Counted from the stretch's first letter, positions 53,912 to 63,286 are shown. The stretch is DNA of 64,000 nucleotides from Flavobacteriaceae bacterium (GCA_030683815.1 JAUXPJ010000020.1:186001-250000); one strand, 5' to 3'. Translations and numbers: made by a program. The notes: generated from the letters alone by a model not told the origin.

Positions 53912-54461
53912 GGCATTAGAACTTTTAAAAGAAGGAAATCAACGATTTGTTGAGCATAAACTCGAAAATATAACCAAAGGAATTTTAGATTGTGATCACT
54001 TGGTTGATGGTCAAACTCCGTTTGCTGCAATTGTTGGATGTTCAGATTCCAGAGTACCAACCGAGATGATTTTTGACACCGGTTTAGGCGATTTATTCAT
54101 CATCAGAAATGCAGGAAGTGTTGCCAATAAAACCCAAATTGCCAGTATAGAATTTGCGGTTTTAAAATTAAAAGTTGAATTAGTGGTGGTTTTGGTTCAT
54201 CAAAATTGTGGCGCTGTGCAAGCTGCCATAGAATATGAATATGTGAGCGAAAATTTAGACTTTATGTTGAGTCAGATTAGAGAATTAATTCATGAAACTG
54301 AAGATAAATCTTTTGAAAATATTACCAAGTTAAACGCCTTTAAATCAATTGATAATTTAATCAACAAATCAAAAATTATCAAAGCAAAAGTGGCAGAAGG
54401 AAGTGTTAAAATTGTTCCGGCTTACTACGAAATTTCGTCGGGCAAGGTTTATTTCCTATAA
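53898..54461 (+). CDS. Beta-class carbonic anhydrase
   Basis: The protein is 187 residues from the ATG at 53898 (MKAIKALELLKEGNQRFVE). Zinc ligands are Cys and Asp-Arg dyad in VGCSDSRVPTEMIFDTGLGD and the H-x-x-C in VLVHQNCGAVQAA; FIIRNAGSVANK is also diagnostic. It hydrates CO2 to bicarbonate. It lacks a signal peptide, so it is cytosolic. Its 5' end overlaps the EamA transporter gene. Confidence 0.94.
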   Translation: MKAIKALELLKEGNQRFVEHKLENITKGILDCDHLVDGQTPFAAIVGCSDSRVPTEMIFDTGLGDLFIIRNAGSVANKTQIASIEFAVLKLKVELVVVLVHQNCGAVQAAIEYEYVSENLDFMLSQIRELIHETEDKSFENITKLNAFKSIDNLINKSKIIKAKVAEGSVKIVPAYYEISSGKVYFL

Positions 54462-54494
54462 ATTCTGTATTTTTAGGGTCTTAATTAATCATGT

Positions 54495-55352
54495 ATGATT
54501 CAATCAATGACCGGATATGGCAAAGCTGTAGTGCAATTGCCAACCAAAAAAATAACCATCGAAATTAAATCACTCAACAGTAAAAATATTGATTTAAATG
54601 TTCGGGTTCCTTCTTATTATCGTGAAAAAGAACTCGATATGCGAAAAACAATTGCTGCTAAATTAGAACGCGGCAAAATAGATTTTTCCATTTTTATTGA
54701 ATTAACCGCTGAAGAAACTGCTGCAAAAGTTAATAAACCAATCGTTTTAGGATATATAAATCAATTGCGTGAAATAGCTTCTGCTGATGATTTTGAGATG
54801 CTGAAATTAGCAGTAAAACTACCCGATGCTTTAAAAATTGAACGAGATGAATTGGATGAATTAGAATCGGAACAAGTGGATAAAGCGTTAGAAGAATCGC
54901 TTCAAAAGATTATGCAATACCGGATTGATGAAGGAGCCGTTCTTCAAAATGAATTTAAAAATAGAGTGTTTAATATCAAAAATTTGTTGGAAGAAATAAC
55001 AAAACTTGATACGGCTAGAGTCGGTAAAATTAGAGAAAAATTACATTCATCCATTGCTGAAATTATGGCTGATTTTGATCAAAACAGATTGGAGCAAGAA
55101 TTGATTTTTTATCTGGAAAAACTTGATATTACAGAAGAAATTGTTCGTTTGAACAATCATCTTTCCTATTTTGAAGAGGAACTAAACAATAGAGAATCTA
55201 ACGGTAAAAAACTCGGTTTTATTTCACAGGAAATGGGAAGAGAAATTAATACCATCGGTTCAAAATCCAATGATGCGCCCATGCAAAAGAAAGTGGTTAT
55301 GATGAAAGATGAATTGGAAAAAATTAAAGAACAACTTTTAAATGTACTTTAA
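54495..55352 (+). CDS. YicC-family endoribonuclease
   Basis: A 285-residue YicC protein. The signatures are the N-terminal MIQSMTGYGKAVVQLPTKK and the C-terminal GKKLGFISQEMGREINTIGS with NDA following; acidic residues there coordinate metal. E. coli YicC cleaves RNA and targets the small RNA RyhB. It opens an operon with gmk (3 bp downstream), matching the conserved yicC-gmk pairing seen in Bacteroidetes. Confidence 0.93.
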   Translation: MIQSMTGYGKAVVQLPTKKITIEIKSLNSKNIDLNVRVPSYYREKELDMRKTIAAKLERGKIDFSIFIELTAEETAAKVNKPIVLGYINQLREIASADDFEMLKLAVKLPDALKIERDELDELESEQVDKALEESLQKIMQYRIDEGAVLQNEFKNRVFNIKNLLEEITKLDTARVGKIREKLHSSIAEIMADFDQNRLEQELIFYLEKLDITEEIVRLNNHLSYFEEELNNRESNGKKLGFISQEMGREINTIGSKSNDAPMQKKVVMMKDELEKIKEQLLNVL

Positions 55353-55355
55353 TCG

Positions 55356-55931
55356 ATGGATAAAAACGGAAAATTAATTGTTTTTTCGGCTCCTTCAGGT
55401 TCTGGAAAAACCACCATTGTACATCATTTATTAACCTGTCCTGAGCTAAAGTTAGATTTTTCTGTTTCGGCAACTTCAAGACCAGCAAGGGGACAAGAAA
55501 TAAATGGCAAAGATTATTATTTTATTACAGCCGATCAGTTTAAAAATCACATTGAAAACAATGATTTTGTAGAGTGGGAAGAAGTTTACCATGATAATTT
55601 TTACGGCACCTTAAAATCAGAAATTAACCGAATTTGGAGCAAGGGTAAAAATGTTATTTTTGACATTGATGTGAAAGGCGGATTGAATATCAAAAAACAA
55701 TTCCCGAAGCAAACTTTGGCTATTTTTGTTCAACCACCCTCCATAGAAGAAATGGAAATCAGGTTGAGAAATAGACAAACTGATCCAGAAGAAAAAATAT
55801 TAGAGCGGGTTGCAAAAGCAGCAAAAGAAATCGTATTTGCTAAAGATTTTGACATTATTTTACTGAATGATGACTTAGAAATTGCCAAGCAAAAAGCGTA
55901 TGATTTGGTGGCTGAATTTTTAAAGAAATAA
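55356..55931 (+). CDS. gmk: Guanylate kinase
   Basis: A 191-residue P-loop kinase phosphorylating GMP to GDP. The P-loop is FSAPSGSGKTT (residues ~9-19), the GMP-binding segments are SATSRPARGQEINGKDYYFI and EWEEVYHDNFYGTLKSEI, and the lid Arg segment is EEMEIRLRNRQTD. Length and motifs are standard. It lies between yicC and nadD with 3- and 10-bp gaps. Confidence 0.97.
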   Translation: MDKNGKLIVFSAPSGSGKTTIVHHLLTCPELKLDFSVSATSRPARGQEINGKDYYFITADQFKNHIENNDFVEWEEVYHDNFYGTLKSEINRIWSKGKNVIFDIDVKGGLNIKKQFPKQTLAIFVQPPSIEEMEIRLRNRQTDPEEKILERVAKAAKEIVFAKDFDIILLNDDLEIAKQKAYDLVAEFLKK

Positions 55932-55941
55932 ATATCTACAT

Positions 55942-56526
55942 ATGAATATCGGTCTTTATTTTGGGACATTTAATCCTATTCACATCGGTCATTTGATTAT
56001 CGCTAATCATTTGGTAGAATATTCCGATTTAGAAGAAGTTTGGTTGGTGGTATCGCCTCATAATCCGTTTAAAGACAAAAAATCTTTATTGGATAATCAT
56101 CACAGATTGGCTATGGTTCAATTGGCTATTGAAGATTTTCCGAAGTTAAAAGTGTCGGATATTGAATTTAAATTACCGCAACCTTCTTATACCATTAAGA
56201 CTTTGGCGTATTTGACAGAGAAATATCCCAATCATCATTTTTCTTTAATTATGGGTGAAGATAATTTAAGAGGATTTCACAAATGGAAAAATCAGGAACA
56301 AATTTTGCAAAATCATTTCATTTATGTTTATCCGCGGATAAAAACGAAAGAGGAAAAGGAAAAATCGTTTTTAAATCACCCTAATATTAAGTTTATGGAA
56401 GCGCCCATTATCCAAATATCAGCCACATCAATAAGAAAATCTATCAAGAATAAAAAGAATGTATTGCCGTTATTGCCTATAAAGGTGTGGAATTATATTG
56501 ACGAAATGAACTTTTATAAAAAGTAA
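55942..56526 (+). CDS. nadD: Nicotinate-nucleotide adenylyltransferase
   Basis: A 194-residue enzyme forming deamido-NAD from nicotinate mononucleotide and ATP. The nucleotidyltransferase motif is GLYFGTFNPIHIGHLIIANH, WLVVSPHNPFKDK and LIMGEDNLRGFHKWKN follow, and the ISATSIRKSI C-terminal motif is present. It is the NAD biosynthesis step placed after gmk in many Bacteroidetes. Confidence 0.96.
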   Translation: MNIGLYFGTFNPIHIGHLIIANHLVEYSDLEEVWLVVSPHNPFKDKKSLLDNHHRLAMVQLAIEDFPKLKVSDIEFKLPQPSYTIKTLAYLTEKYPNHHFSLIMGEDNLRGFHKWKNQEQILQNHFIYVYPRIKTKEEKEKSFLNHPNIKFMEAPIIQISATSIRKSIKNKKNVLPLLPIKVWNYIDEMNFYKK

Positions 56527-56556
56527 GTAACAAATGAATTGTATATTTGTTGACGG

Positions 56557-57444
56557 ATGAAAAATATACTAAAAGACAGAATAAAGAAAAAAAAATTAAA
56601 ACATAAATTAACCGATAAATATCGGTTAGTAGTGTTAAACGAAGATACATTTGAGGAACGATTTTCCTTAAAATTATCTCGTTTAAACGTTTTTGTTTTC
56701 GGAAGTTTGTTTATTATTTTTCTAATTATCAGCACCTCAATTCTTATCGCTTTTACCTCCATAAAATATTATATTCCAGGATATTCATCAACAGAATTAA
56801 AAAAACAAGCAACCTCATTGGTTTATAAAGTTGATTCATTGCAAAATGTATTAAATATTTATGACATTAAAATGGAGGCCTTACTTCCCGTTTTAAAAGG
56901 CGAAGAAAAATCAAAAAAATTTATAGAAAATGTTGATTCATTAGTGCAGAGAGATCGTTTGTTGAATAAATCTCAATTGAACTTGGTGGCTTCCAAAAAA
57001 GATGCTGCTTTTAGAAATGAGGTAGAAAGTAAAGACCGTTTCAGCGTATTTAATAAAGCGGTAAATAAACTTGATATTGTTTTCTTTGCGCCTGTAACCG
57101 GTTATATTACAAGCGGATACAATCCTAAGGAAAAACATTACGCAGTTGATATTTCCCTTAAAAAAGGAACACCGGTTAAAGCAGTTGCCGATGGAACCGT
57201 TATTTTTACGGCATGGACTTCAGAAACCGAATATGTCATCATATTAAAACATAAAAAAGATTTTATTTCAGTTTATAAACACAATAGTGTGGTGCTAAAA
57301 CAACAGGGCGATTTGGTAAAAACAGGTCAAGTAATTGCTGCTTCAGGTTCTTTAGGCGAGTTAAGTACGGGTCCACATTTGCATTTTGAACTTTGGAGTG
57401 ATGGCTATCCGGTAAATCCCACCAATTATATTTCATTCGAATAA
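56557..57444 (+). CDS. M23-family metallopeptidase, membrane-anchored
   Basis: A 295-residue protein. A cytoplasmic basic N-terminus precedes one TM helix (~47-70), then a coiled-coil stretch (~85-165) and a C-terminal LytM domain. Zinc-site residues are in KEKHYAVDISLKKGTPVKA (His, Asp) and STGPHLHFELWSDGYPVNP (HxH). It cleaves peptidoglycan cross-bridges or regulates amidases at division. Its stop overlaps the GH3 start by 1 bp (TAATG), so translation is coupled. Confidence 0.93.
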   Translation: MKNILKDRIKKKKLKHKLTDKYRLVVLNEDTFEERFSLKLSRLNVFVFGSLFIIFLIISTSILIAFTSIKYYIPGYSSTELKKQATSLVYKVDSLQNVLNIYDIKMEALLPVLKGEEKSKKFIENVDSLVQRDRLLNKSQLNLVASKKDAAFRNEVESKDRFSVFNKAVNKLDIVFFAPVTGYITSGYNPKEKHYAVDISLKKGTPVKAVADGTVIFTAWTSETEYVIILKHKKDFISVYKHNSVVLKQQGDLVKTGQVIAASGSLGELSTGPHLHFELWSDGYPVNPTNYISFE

Positions 57445-58934
57445 TGAGTTTAAAATCATTTTTTGCTAAAATTTACGCGCAAATAGAAAAGCGTAATATT
57501 GATAAATGGGCATCTAGACCAATTGAAACTCAAAAAAAAGTGTTGAAGCAACTCATTAAAGAAGCGCAAAAAACTTCGTTCGGAATTGATCATCAATTTA
57601 AAAAAATCAAATCTTATGAGGATTTTAAAAAACGCGTTCCGATAAGAGATTATGAAGATTTAAGAATTTATATTGATAGCGTAGTTTTAGGAAAAAAAGA
57701 TGTTTTATGGAAAGGGAAACCCCTTTATTTTGCTAAAACTTCAGGTACAACTTCGGGTACAAAATATATTCCTATTTCCAAGGAATCGATGCCGTTTCAT
57801 ATCAAGGCAGCCAAACAGGCCTTGTTAATGTATATAGCCGAAACCGGTAAAGCTGATTTTGTTGATGGTAAAATGATTTTTTTACAGGGAAGCCCTGTTC
57901 TTGAAGAAAAAAACGGTATCAAAACCGGTCGGCTTTCAGGTATAGCAGCTCATTTTATCCCAAAATATTTACAGCAAAATCGGCTTCCGTCTTGGGAAAC
58001 CAATTGTATTGATGATTGGGAAACCAAAGTCAACGCCATTGTAGATGAAACCATCCATGAAGATATGAGAGTCATCAGTGGAATTCCTTCCTGGGTACAG
58101 ATGTATTTCGAAAAACTGATAGAGAAAAGTGGAAAAAATATTGGAACACTCTATAAAAACTTCAATTTATTTGTTTTTGGAGGTGTTAATTTTGAACCCT
58201 ATCGCAATAAATTTGAACAATTAATCGGCAGAAAAGTAGATTCAATCGAATTGTTTCCGGCCTCTGAAGGATTTTTTGCATTTCAAGATTCGCAAACAGC
58301 AAAAGGAATGTTGCTCCAATTAAACAGCGGTATGTTTTATGAATTTATTCCATCCGAAGAATTTTTTGATGAAAATCCGACCAGAATTTCCATCGCCGAT
58401 GTAAAATTAGGGATTAATTATGTCTTAATTCTCAACACCAATGCCGGTTTGTGGGGCTATAATATTGGAGATACGGTTATATTTACATCCTTAAAACCAT
58501 ATAGAGTTATCGTTTCGGGTCGCATCAAACATTATATTTCTGCATTTGGAGAACATGTAATTGCTAAAGAAGTGGAACATGCTTTGAAAGAAGCTGTTGA
58601 AAATTCAGAAATTAGCATCAATGAATTTACGGTAGCGCCACAAGTTACGCCAACAGTCGGACTTCCATATCACGAATGGTTTATTGAATTTGAAAAAGAA
58701 CCGGAAAATTTAGAAACTTTTTCGACTCTTATAGATCAAGCACTTCAGCAGCAAAATGCATATTATTTTGATTTGATTTCCGGCCATGTTTTACAGCCGT
58801 TAAAAGTTAGAAAAGTAGTGAAAGACGGCTTTAAAAATTATATGAAATCGATTGGGAAATTGGGCGGACAAAACAAAGTACCGCGATTGTCTAACGATCG
58901 TAAAATTGTAGATCAACTAGTAATAACGGAATGA
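57444..58934 (+). CDS. GH3-family acyl-adenylating enzyme
   Basis: A 496-residue protein of the GH3 auxin-responsive family, members of the adenylate-forming enzymes. The phosphate-binding loop is FAKTSGTTSGTKYIPIS (~104-120). IELFPASEGFFAFQD fits the A5 motif with the substrate Glu, and LWGYNIGDTVIFTSLKPYRV the hinge region. In plants it conjugates amino acids to jasmonate or auxin; bacterial members have no established substrate. It is coupled by a 1-bp overlap upstream and a 4-bp overlap (ATGA) downstream with the MOSC gene. Confidence 0.93.
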   Translation: MSLKSFFAKIYAQIEKRNIDKWASRPIETQKKVLKQLIKEAQKTSFGIDHQFKKIKSYEDFKKRVPIRDYEDLRIYIDSVVLGKKDVLWKGKPLYFAKTSGTTSGTKYIPISKESMPFHIKAAKQALLMYIAETGKADFVDGKMIFLQGSPVLEEKNGIKTGRLSGIAAHFIPKYLQQNRLPSWETNCIDDWETKVNAIVDETIHEDMRVISGIPSWVQMYFEKLIEKSGKNIGTLYKNFNLFVFGGVNFEPYRNKFEQLIGRKVDSIELFPASEGFFAFQDSQTAKGMLLQLNSGMFYEFIPSEEFFDENPTRISIADVKLGINYVLILNTNAGLWGYNIGDTVIFTSLKPYRVIVSGRIKHYISAFGEHVIAKEVEHALKEAVENSEISINEFTVAPQVTPTVGLPYHEWFIEFEKEPENLETFSTLIDQALQQQNAYYFDLISGHVLQPLKVRKVVKDGFKNYMKSIGKLGGQNKVPRLSNDRKIVDQLVITE

Positions 58935-59482
58935 TGAAAGTGGTATCAACCAATATCGGGAAAAGAGCAATTCATCAATGGAAAAATAAAATTGCTGAAA
59001 CAGGAATTTTTAAAGAACCTACTACAACACCCATTTTTTTGGGCTTAGAAGATGTCGAGAATGACTCTGTTGTAGATAGAAAATATCATGGTGGAATCGA
59101 ACAGGCGATGTATGCCTACAGTGCCAATCATTACGAATATTGGGAAAAATTATATCCAAATTTGAGTTTTGATTTCGGTATGTTTGGCGAGAATCTGACG
59201 ATTGCTGATTTAGACGAAACCACTATTTGTGTGGGCGATGTTTACCAATTAGGAAATTCATTAGTTGAAGTTACAAAACCAAGAGAACCCTGTTTTAAAC
59301 TGATATTCCGTTTTCAGGATGAAGCGATTGTAAAACAATTTTGGAATACCACTTTTAGCGGAGTGTACTTCAAAATTCTTCAAACAGGAACGGTGAAAAA
59401 AGGAGATATTTTACAATTAGTTGAAAAAGCGCAAAACCAATCCACCATTGCTGAGGTTTATGGGAAGTTAAAAAGTTCATAA
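58931..59482 (+). CDS. MOSC-domain protein (YiiM-like)
   Basis: A 183-residue MOSC-domain protein. The signature is RKYHGGIEQAMYAY near residue 55, and the conserved cysteine lies in VTKPREPCFKLIF (~118). MOSC proteins bind molybdenum cofactor sulfur; YiiM relatives reduce N-hydroxylated purines. Its last codons (GKLKSS) are part of the 9-bp tandem repeat that continues downstream, so the 3' end has probably been extended or replaced by the repeat. Confidence 0.9.
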   Translation: MMKVVSTNIGKRAIHQWKNKIAETGIFKEPTTTPIFLGLEDVENDSVVDRKYHGGIEQAMYAYSANHYEYWEKLYPNLSFDFGMFGENLTIADLDETTICVGDVYQLGNSLVEVTKPREPCFKLIFRFQDEAIVKQFWNTTFSGVYFKILQTGTVKKGDILQLVEKAQNQSTIAEVYGKLKSS

Positions 59483-59581
59483 AGTTAAAAAGTTTATAAT
59501 GTTTATAAAGTTTATAATGTTTATAATGTTTATAATGTTTATAAAGTTTGTAATGTTCATAAAGTTCACAATGTTGATAAA
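59467..59581. repeat. Degenerate 9-bp tandem repeat (GTTTATAAW)
   Basis: At least ten consecutive 9-bp units run from 59492 to 59581, alternating GTTTATAAT and GTTTATAAA and decaying to GTTCATAAA, GTTCACAAT and GTTGATAAA. Shorter related units begin at 59467 inside the MOSC gene. The rest of the gap to 59727 holds TTAACCAATTAACCAATT and the repeat at 59691. Confidence 0.9.
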
Positions 59582-59690
59582 GATTAACCCAACGTTTAAC
59601 CGATTAACCAATTAACCAATTCATTATTTTACTTTACAACATTATTACATTCAAACTTTTAACAATTAATACAATTTCAAATTCCCAAAA

Positions 59691-59715
59691 CTTGTCCCGA
59701 TTTTTTGGGATTATC
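59691..59715. repeat. Decayed copy of the TCCCGATATATCGGGA repeat
   Basis: CTTGTCCCGATTTTTTGGGA aligns with the copies at 8909 and 37812. The centre has changed from ATATAT to TTTTTT, breaking the outer pairing. Confidence 0.6.
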
Positions 59716-59727
59716 TCATTTCCAAAT

Positions 59728-60831
59728 TTACTTTAAAACCCTTGGTATTCGTTGTGAAATTCCAGTAATCATTTCATAAGAAATAGTACCTGAACGAGTA
59801 GCCAAATCTTCTACATTTTCCTGATTTTTAAAGATAAAAACTTCATCGCCTTCTTTGCAATTAATATGAGTTACATCGACCATAATCATATCCATACACA
59901 CATTTCCCAAAATAAATGCTTGCTGATTGTTGATGGTAACATAGCCCACTTTATTGCCTAAATTACGATGAATTCCATCGGCGTGACCAATCGGAATGGT
60001 AGCGCTTTTTACCATTTCTGATGAAATAAACGCACGGTTATAACCAATAGATTCACCAGGATTGATGGTATGAATCTGTGAAATTGTAGATTTTAATGTT
60101 CCAACATTTTTTAATTTGGATGTTTCAGCAGCATCATTTCCAAAACCGTATAATCCAATTCCGACTCTGACCATATCTAAATGGGCATCAGGATAATTGA
60201 TAACTCCCGAAGTATTTGTCAGATGTCTGATTGGATTGATCTGAAGTTTATCGGTAATCTTTTTTGAAATTTCATTAAAAGCATCAATTTGATTTTGTGT
60301 AAACGCGCGTTCATTCAAATCCTCACTGGCAACTAAATGAGAAAATATAGACGTTAAATAAACTTCCTGCTGATCTTTTAAAATCGAAATAACCTCATCA
60401 ACATCAGTAGATTTAAAGCCCAAACGATTTAAGCCCGTATTAAATTTGATATGAATTGGATAATGTTGAAGATTGGCTTTTTTTACCTCATCCATAAACT
60501 GATGCAAAACCCTGAAACTGTATAAATTGGGTTCTAATTGATAAGGCAATAAATGATGTAATGTTTCTTTTTGAGGATGTAAAATTAAAATAGGTTTTGT
60601 AATTCCGGCTTCGCGAAGTGCAATACCTTCATCAATAAAAGCAACAGCCAAATAATCAACGCCTTCATTTTCCAATATTTCAGCAATGGCAACGGCTTCA
60701 TTTCCGTAGGCAAAAGCTTTTACAACTCCCAAAAATTTGGTAGCCGGTATTAATTTCGATTTGAAATAATTAAAATTATGTATAACTGCCTTAGAATCAA
60801 TTTCTAAAAGCGTAACATGGGTTTTATTCAT
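59728..60831 (-). CDS. alr: Alanine racemase
   Basis: A 367-residue PLP enzyme making D-alanine for peptidoglycan. The PLP-binding Lys is in [13 protein letters not shown] (~residue 38; commonly VVKANAYG), the second catalytic residue Tyr is in [12 protein letters not shown] (~261), and NTGLNRLGF and [10 protein letters not shown] are conserved. It overlaps the tdk 3' end by 8 bp and is translated from the same mRNA. It lacks an N-terminal MurF fusion sometimes found in this phylum. Confidence 0.96.
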   Translation of the reverse strand: MNKTHVTLLEIDSKAVIHNFNYFKSKLIPATKFLGVVKAFAYGNEAVAIAEILENEGVDYLAVAFIDEGIALREAGITKPILILHPQKETLHHLLPYQLEPNLYSFRVLHQFMDEVKKANLQHYPIHIKFNTGLNRLGFKSTDVDEVISILKDQQEVYLTSIFSHLVASEDLNERAFTQNQIDAFNEISKKITDKLQINPIRHLTNTSGVINYPDAHLDMVRVGIGLYGFGNDAAETSKLKNVGTLKSTISQIHTINPGESIGYNRAFISSEMVKSATIPIGHADGIHRNLGNKVGYVTINNQQAFILGNVCMDMIMVDVTHINCKEGDEVFIFKNQENVEDLATRSGTISYEMITGISQRIPRVLK

Positions 60832-61426
60832 TTTCTTTGGCTATTTTTTGAGCTCTCATGGCTTTGTAATAAGCCGCTCTGCTGAGTGGTTCATATTCTT
60901 GTGTTTCGCCTAACATCACCACATTATCATTAGCCACTTTTCTAAAACTATAATGCGCTAAATTTCCGGTTCTGGTACAAACGGCATGGACTTTGGTAAC
61001 ATATTCGGCGGTTGCCATCAGCGCAGGCACCGGCCCGAACGGATTTCCTTTAAAATCCATATCTAAACCGGCAATAATTACTCTAACTCCACGATTGGCC
61101 AATTCATTGCAAACCGCTACAATATGTTCATCAAAAAATTGAGCTTCATCAATTCCAACAACCTGTACACCTTCACTCAGTAATAATATACTTGCTGATG
61201 AAGTAACGGGCGTTGAACGAATTTGATTGGCATCGTGAGAAACAACCATTTCATCATCGTAACGCGTATCTATAGATGGCTTGAAAATCTCAACACTTTG
61301 CTTAGCAAATTGAGCACGTTTTAAGCGACGGATAAGTTCTTCCGTTTTGCCGGAAAACATAGAGCCGCAAATGACTTCTATCCATCCAAATTGTTCTGTG
61401 TGATTTACGGTATTTTCAAGAAACAT
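60824..61426 (-). CDS. tdk: Thymidine kinase (type II)
   Basis: A 200-residue enzyme phosphorylating thymidine. The P-loop is [19 protein letters not shown] (~22-40), Walker B is [12 protein letters not shown], and the lasso/zinc region reads [20 protein letters not shown]. The usual C-x-x-C zinc half-site has only its first Cys (C-T-R-T), and no second Cys pair follows near the end. The structural zinc site is therefore incomplete. A TAGATTTG promoter box lies 50 bp upstream. Confidence 0.94.
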   Translation of the reverse strand: MFLENTVNHTEQFGWIEVICGSMFSGKTEELIRRLKRAQFAKQSVEIFKPSIDTRYDDEMVVSHDANQIRSTPVTSSASILLLSEGVQVVGIDEAQFFDEHIVAVCNELANRGVRVIIAGLDMDFKGNPFGPVPALMATAEYVTKVHAVCTRTGNLAHYSFRKVANDNVVMLGETQEYEPLSRAAYYKAMRAQKIAKENE

Positions 61427-61476
61427 TTTGTAAATTTAGAGCTTGAAAGATTCAACAATCTATTTTTTGTTTTGTA

Positions 61477-61508
61477 CAAATCTATTAAAAATAGTACTCA
61501 TTTGACAA
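61477..61508 (-). promoter_or_regulatory. Candidate tdk-alr promoter
   Basis: On the minus strand, TAGATTTG (61484-61477) matches TAnnTTTG, and a TTG lies 21 bp further upstream (61508-61506). Confidence 0.5.
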
Positions 61509-61523
61509 TTAATTTATTAACGT

Positions 61524-62219
61524 ATGCGCAAAAAAATCGAAACCGAATTAAAATCTTTAGCGACAGAAATTTTACAATTACCGGATTTTACCGATGTAGG
61601 GGCGTTACATCAGAAATCATTGGAACTTTATGAAAAATTAACACTTTTAAAATTTGTTGATAATTACTTTGAAACGCGTTTTGAAGATGTTGAAATTTCT
61701 TTTATTCCATCAAAAATGGAGGAAGAACTAAAAGAAAAGGATACTAATCAAGACATTTTAGAGGATGAATTTGATGAGTTGGATGAAGATAAAAGAGAAG
61801 AAAATATTGACTTTGATAATTCTGATGATGAATTATTAGAAGAAACTGATAATTTTTTAAATTATCCGAGTAGACAACTTTCATTAGAAGAAGAGTTAGA
61901 AAATTCAATTTCAGCTGACGTTGCTGCGGATTTATTTGAAAAAAGTGTTAAGGTAGCTCCCAAATCAGTTTCATTAAATGATAAGTTGCAAAATAGTGCC
62001 ATCCAAGTTGGATTAAATGATCGCATTGCATTTGTTAAATATTTGTTTAATGGAAGTCAGGAAGATTATAACCGGGTTTTGTCTCAATTAAACTCATTTG
62101 ATACAGAAGATGAAGCGAAAGATTTTCTGCTGGAGATTGTAAAACCTGACTATAACTGGAACGATAAATTAGAATATGAACAACGTTTCTTATTTTTGAT
62201 AGAGCGAAAGTTTTTGTAA
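61524..62219 (+). CDS. Acidic cytosolic protein of unknown function
   Basis: A 231-residue soluble protein. Residues ~65-115 form a highly acidic low-complexity linker rich in Asp and Glu. The N-terminal ~60 residues are helical (FTDVGALHQKSLELYEKLTLL). The C-terminal ~80 residues (SVSLNDKLQNSAIQVGLNDR, IAFVKYLFNGSQEDYNRVLS) form a compact helical domain. This organisation recurs in flavobacterial proteins of unknown function beside tdk, as far as I recall. No catalytic motif is visible. It is divergent from tdk. Confidence 0.65.
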   Translation: MRKKIETELKSLATEILQLPDFTDVGALHQKSLELYEKLTLLKFVDNYFETRFEDVEISFIPSKMEEELKEKDTNQDILEDEFDELDEDKREENIDFDNSDDELLEETDNFLNYPSRQLSLEEELENSISADVAADLFEKSVKVAPKSVSLNDKLQNSAIQVGLNDRIAFVKYLFNGSQEDYNRVLSQLNSFDTEDEAKDFLLEIVKPDYNWNDKLEYEQRFLFLIERKFL

Positions 62220-62342
62220 GCCGTTGCAATTGGTAAAATGAATCAGATTTTTAGTGTACTAATTGATTGTTATTAGGTCAACTGATTTTTCAACTCAAAT
62301 AATTGAATTGGTGTAAACTCTAACGTATCGTTATTGAAATTA

Positions 62343-63053
62343 TTAAATTTTATCTCTTCTATTTATCAGTTTTAACCAATAGTATTTAAGAGGATTTTTG
62401 TACTTTAACTGTTTCCAGGGGCGACTGCTATGTGGCTTATGAATTACGGGTGTCTCCATAAGAACATAATTTTTAAAATTCATTTCAATAGCTTTTTTAG
62501 ATATTATGGTATCATACCAATCTTTAGTTTGATCTAAATTTACAAAATTATAGCTTTTTAAAAAGTCAATTGACAGCAGTGTACAGCAAAAACTCAAACT
62601 CCTTTTCGTTGCAATAAAATCTTCCGGATTGTCTTTAAATTTCAAATAAGGGAAATTTACTTTTCCTAAAGAATCGACCGTTATTGCGCCTACTAAACCA
62701 CAATTTTTATTTTTATCAGCAAATTGAATCATTTTAAAAAATGTAGTTGGTTTTACAGTTACATCGGACTCAACAATAATTAATGGGATATTTTTTTCAA
62801 GGGATATTTTTTGAGCGAGTTGTAAAACTAACTTATAATTAGGAGATGGAGTGTTGGTTACATCTTCTAAATTTATTAATTTGTAGGATAATTTCTGAGC
62901 ATTATTTTCTAAATAGGTTTTAGTTTCGATACTGCTGAAATCATTGTAAATAATATACTCAATTTCAATTTGGCTGGTTTTAATGGCCTCAATTGTTTCA
63001 ATAGTATTTTGTAAAGAATCTTTAACGGGTGTAATTACTAAAGCCTGAATCAT
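62343..63053 (-). CDS. Glycosyltransferase-like (GT2-type) protein
   Basis: A 236-residue protein with a GT-A-like beginning: MIQALVITPVKDSLQNTIET, then IEYIIYNDFSSIETKTYLE, resembling the nucleotide-binding start of family 2 glycosyltransferases. PLIIVESDVTVKPTTFFKM contains a candidate Asp-x-Asp-like acidic pair (ESDV). The C-terminal part has a positively charged helix region. It is short for a GT2 enzyme, so it may be a compact or minimal member. There are no membrane segments. Confidence 0.75.
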   Translation of the reverse strand: MIQALVITPVKDSLQNTIETIEAIKTSQIEIEYIIYNDFSSIETKTYLENNAQKLSYKLINLEDVTNTPSPNYKLVLQLAQKISLEKNIPLIIVESDVTVKPTTFFKMIQFADKNKNCGLVGAITVDSLGKVNFPYLKFKDNPEDFIATKRSLSFCCTLLSIDFLKSYNFVNLDQTKDWYDTIISKKAIEMNFKNYVLMETPVIHKPHSSRPWKQLKYKNPLKYYWLKLINRRDKI

Positions 63054-63286
63054 GAGTAAATTTTTAACAAATGTAATAAAATTTAACTTTTTGACTCTTA
63101 GAGATTCTGTATTGTATAAATTTTAATTATAAAGTTAGTTTGGATTATATCCCAAAAGTATGAGCAATAATATGTGAAATAAAACGATTTCATATTGAGA
63201 AAAATGCAGTGTTTCATTGCTGATTTACTGATTTTAACAAACGTCATTTTGAAAAAAATAATATCTTTGCCGGTATAAGCAGAAAT
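63054..63286. other. AT-rich gap between the glycosyltransferase-like and DinB-like genes
   Basis: No ORF was supported in this 233-bp divergent gap beyond shadows. The only recognisable element is the TATCTTTG box at 63262-63269. Confidence 0.5.
63262..63269 (+). promoter_or_regulatory. Promoter -7 box for the DinB-like gene
   Basis: TATCTTTG matches TAnnTTTG, 17 bp upstream of the ATG at 63287, predicting a leader of about 10 nt. Confidence 0.5.
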
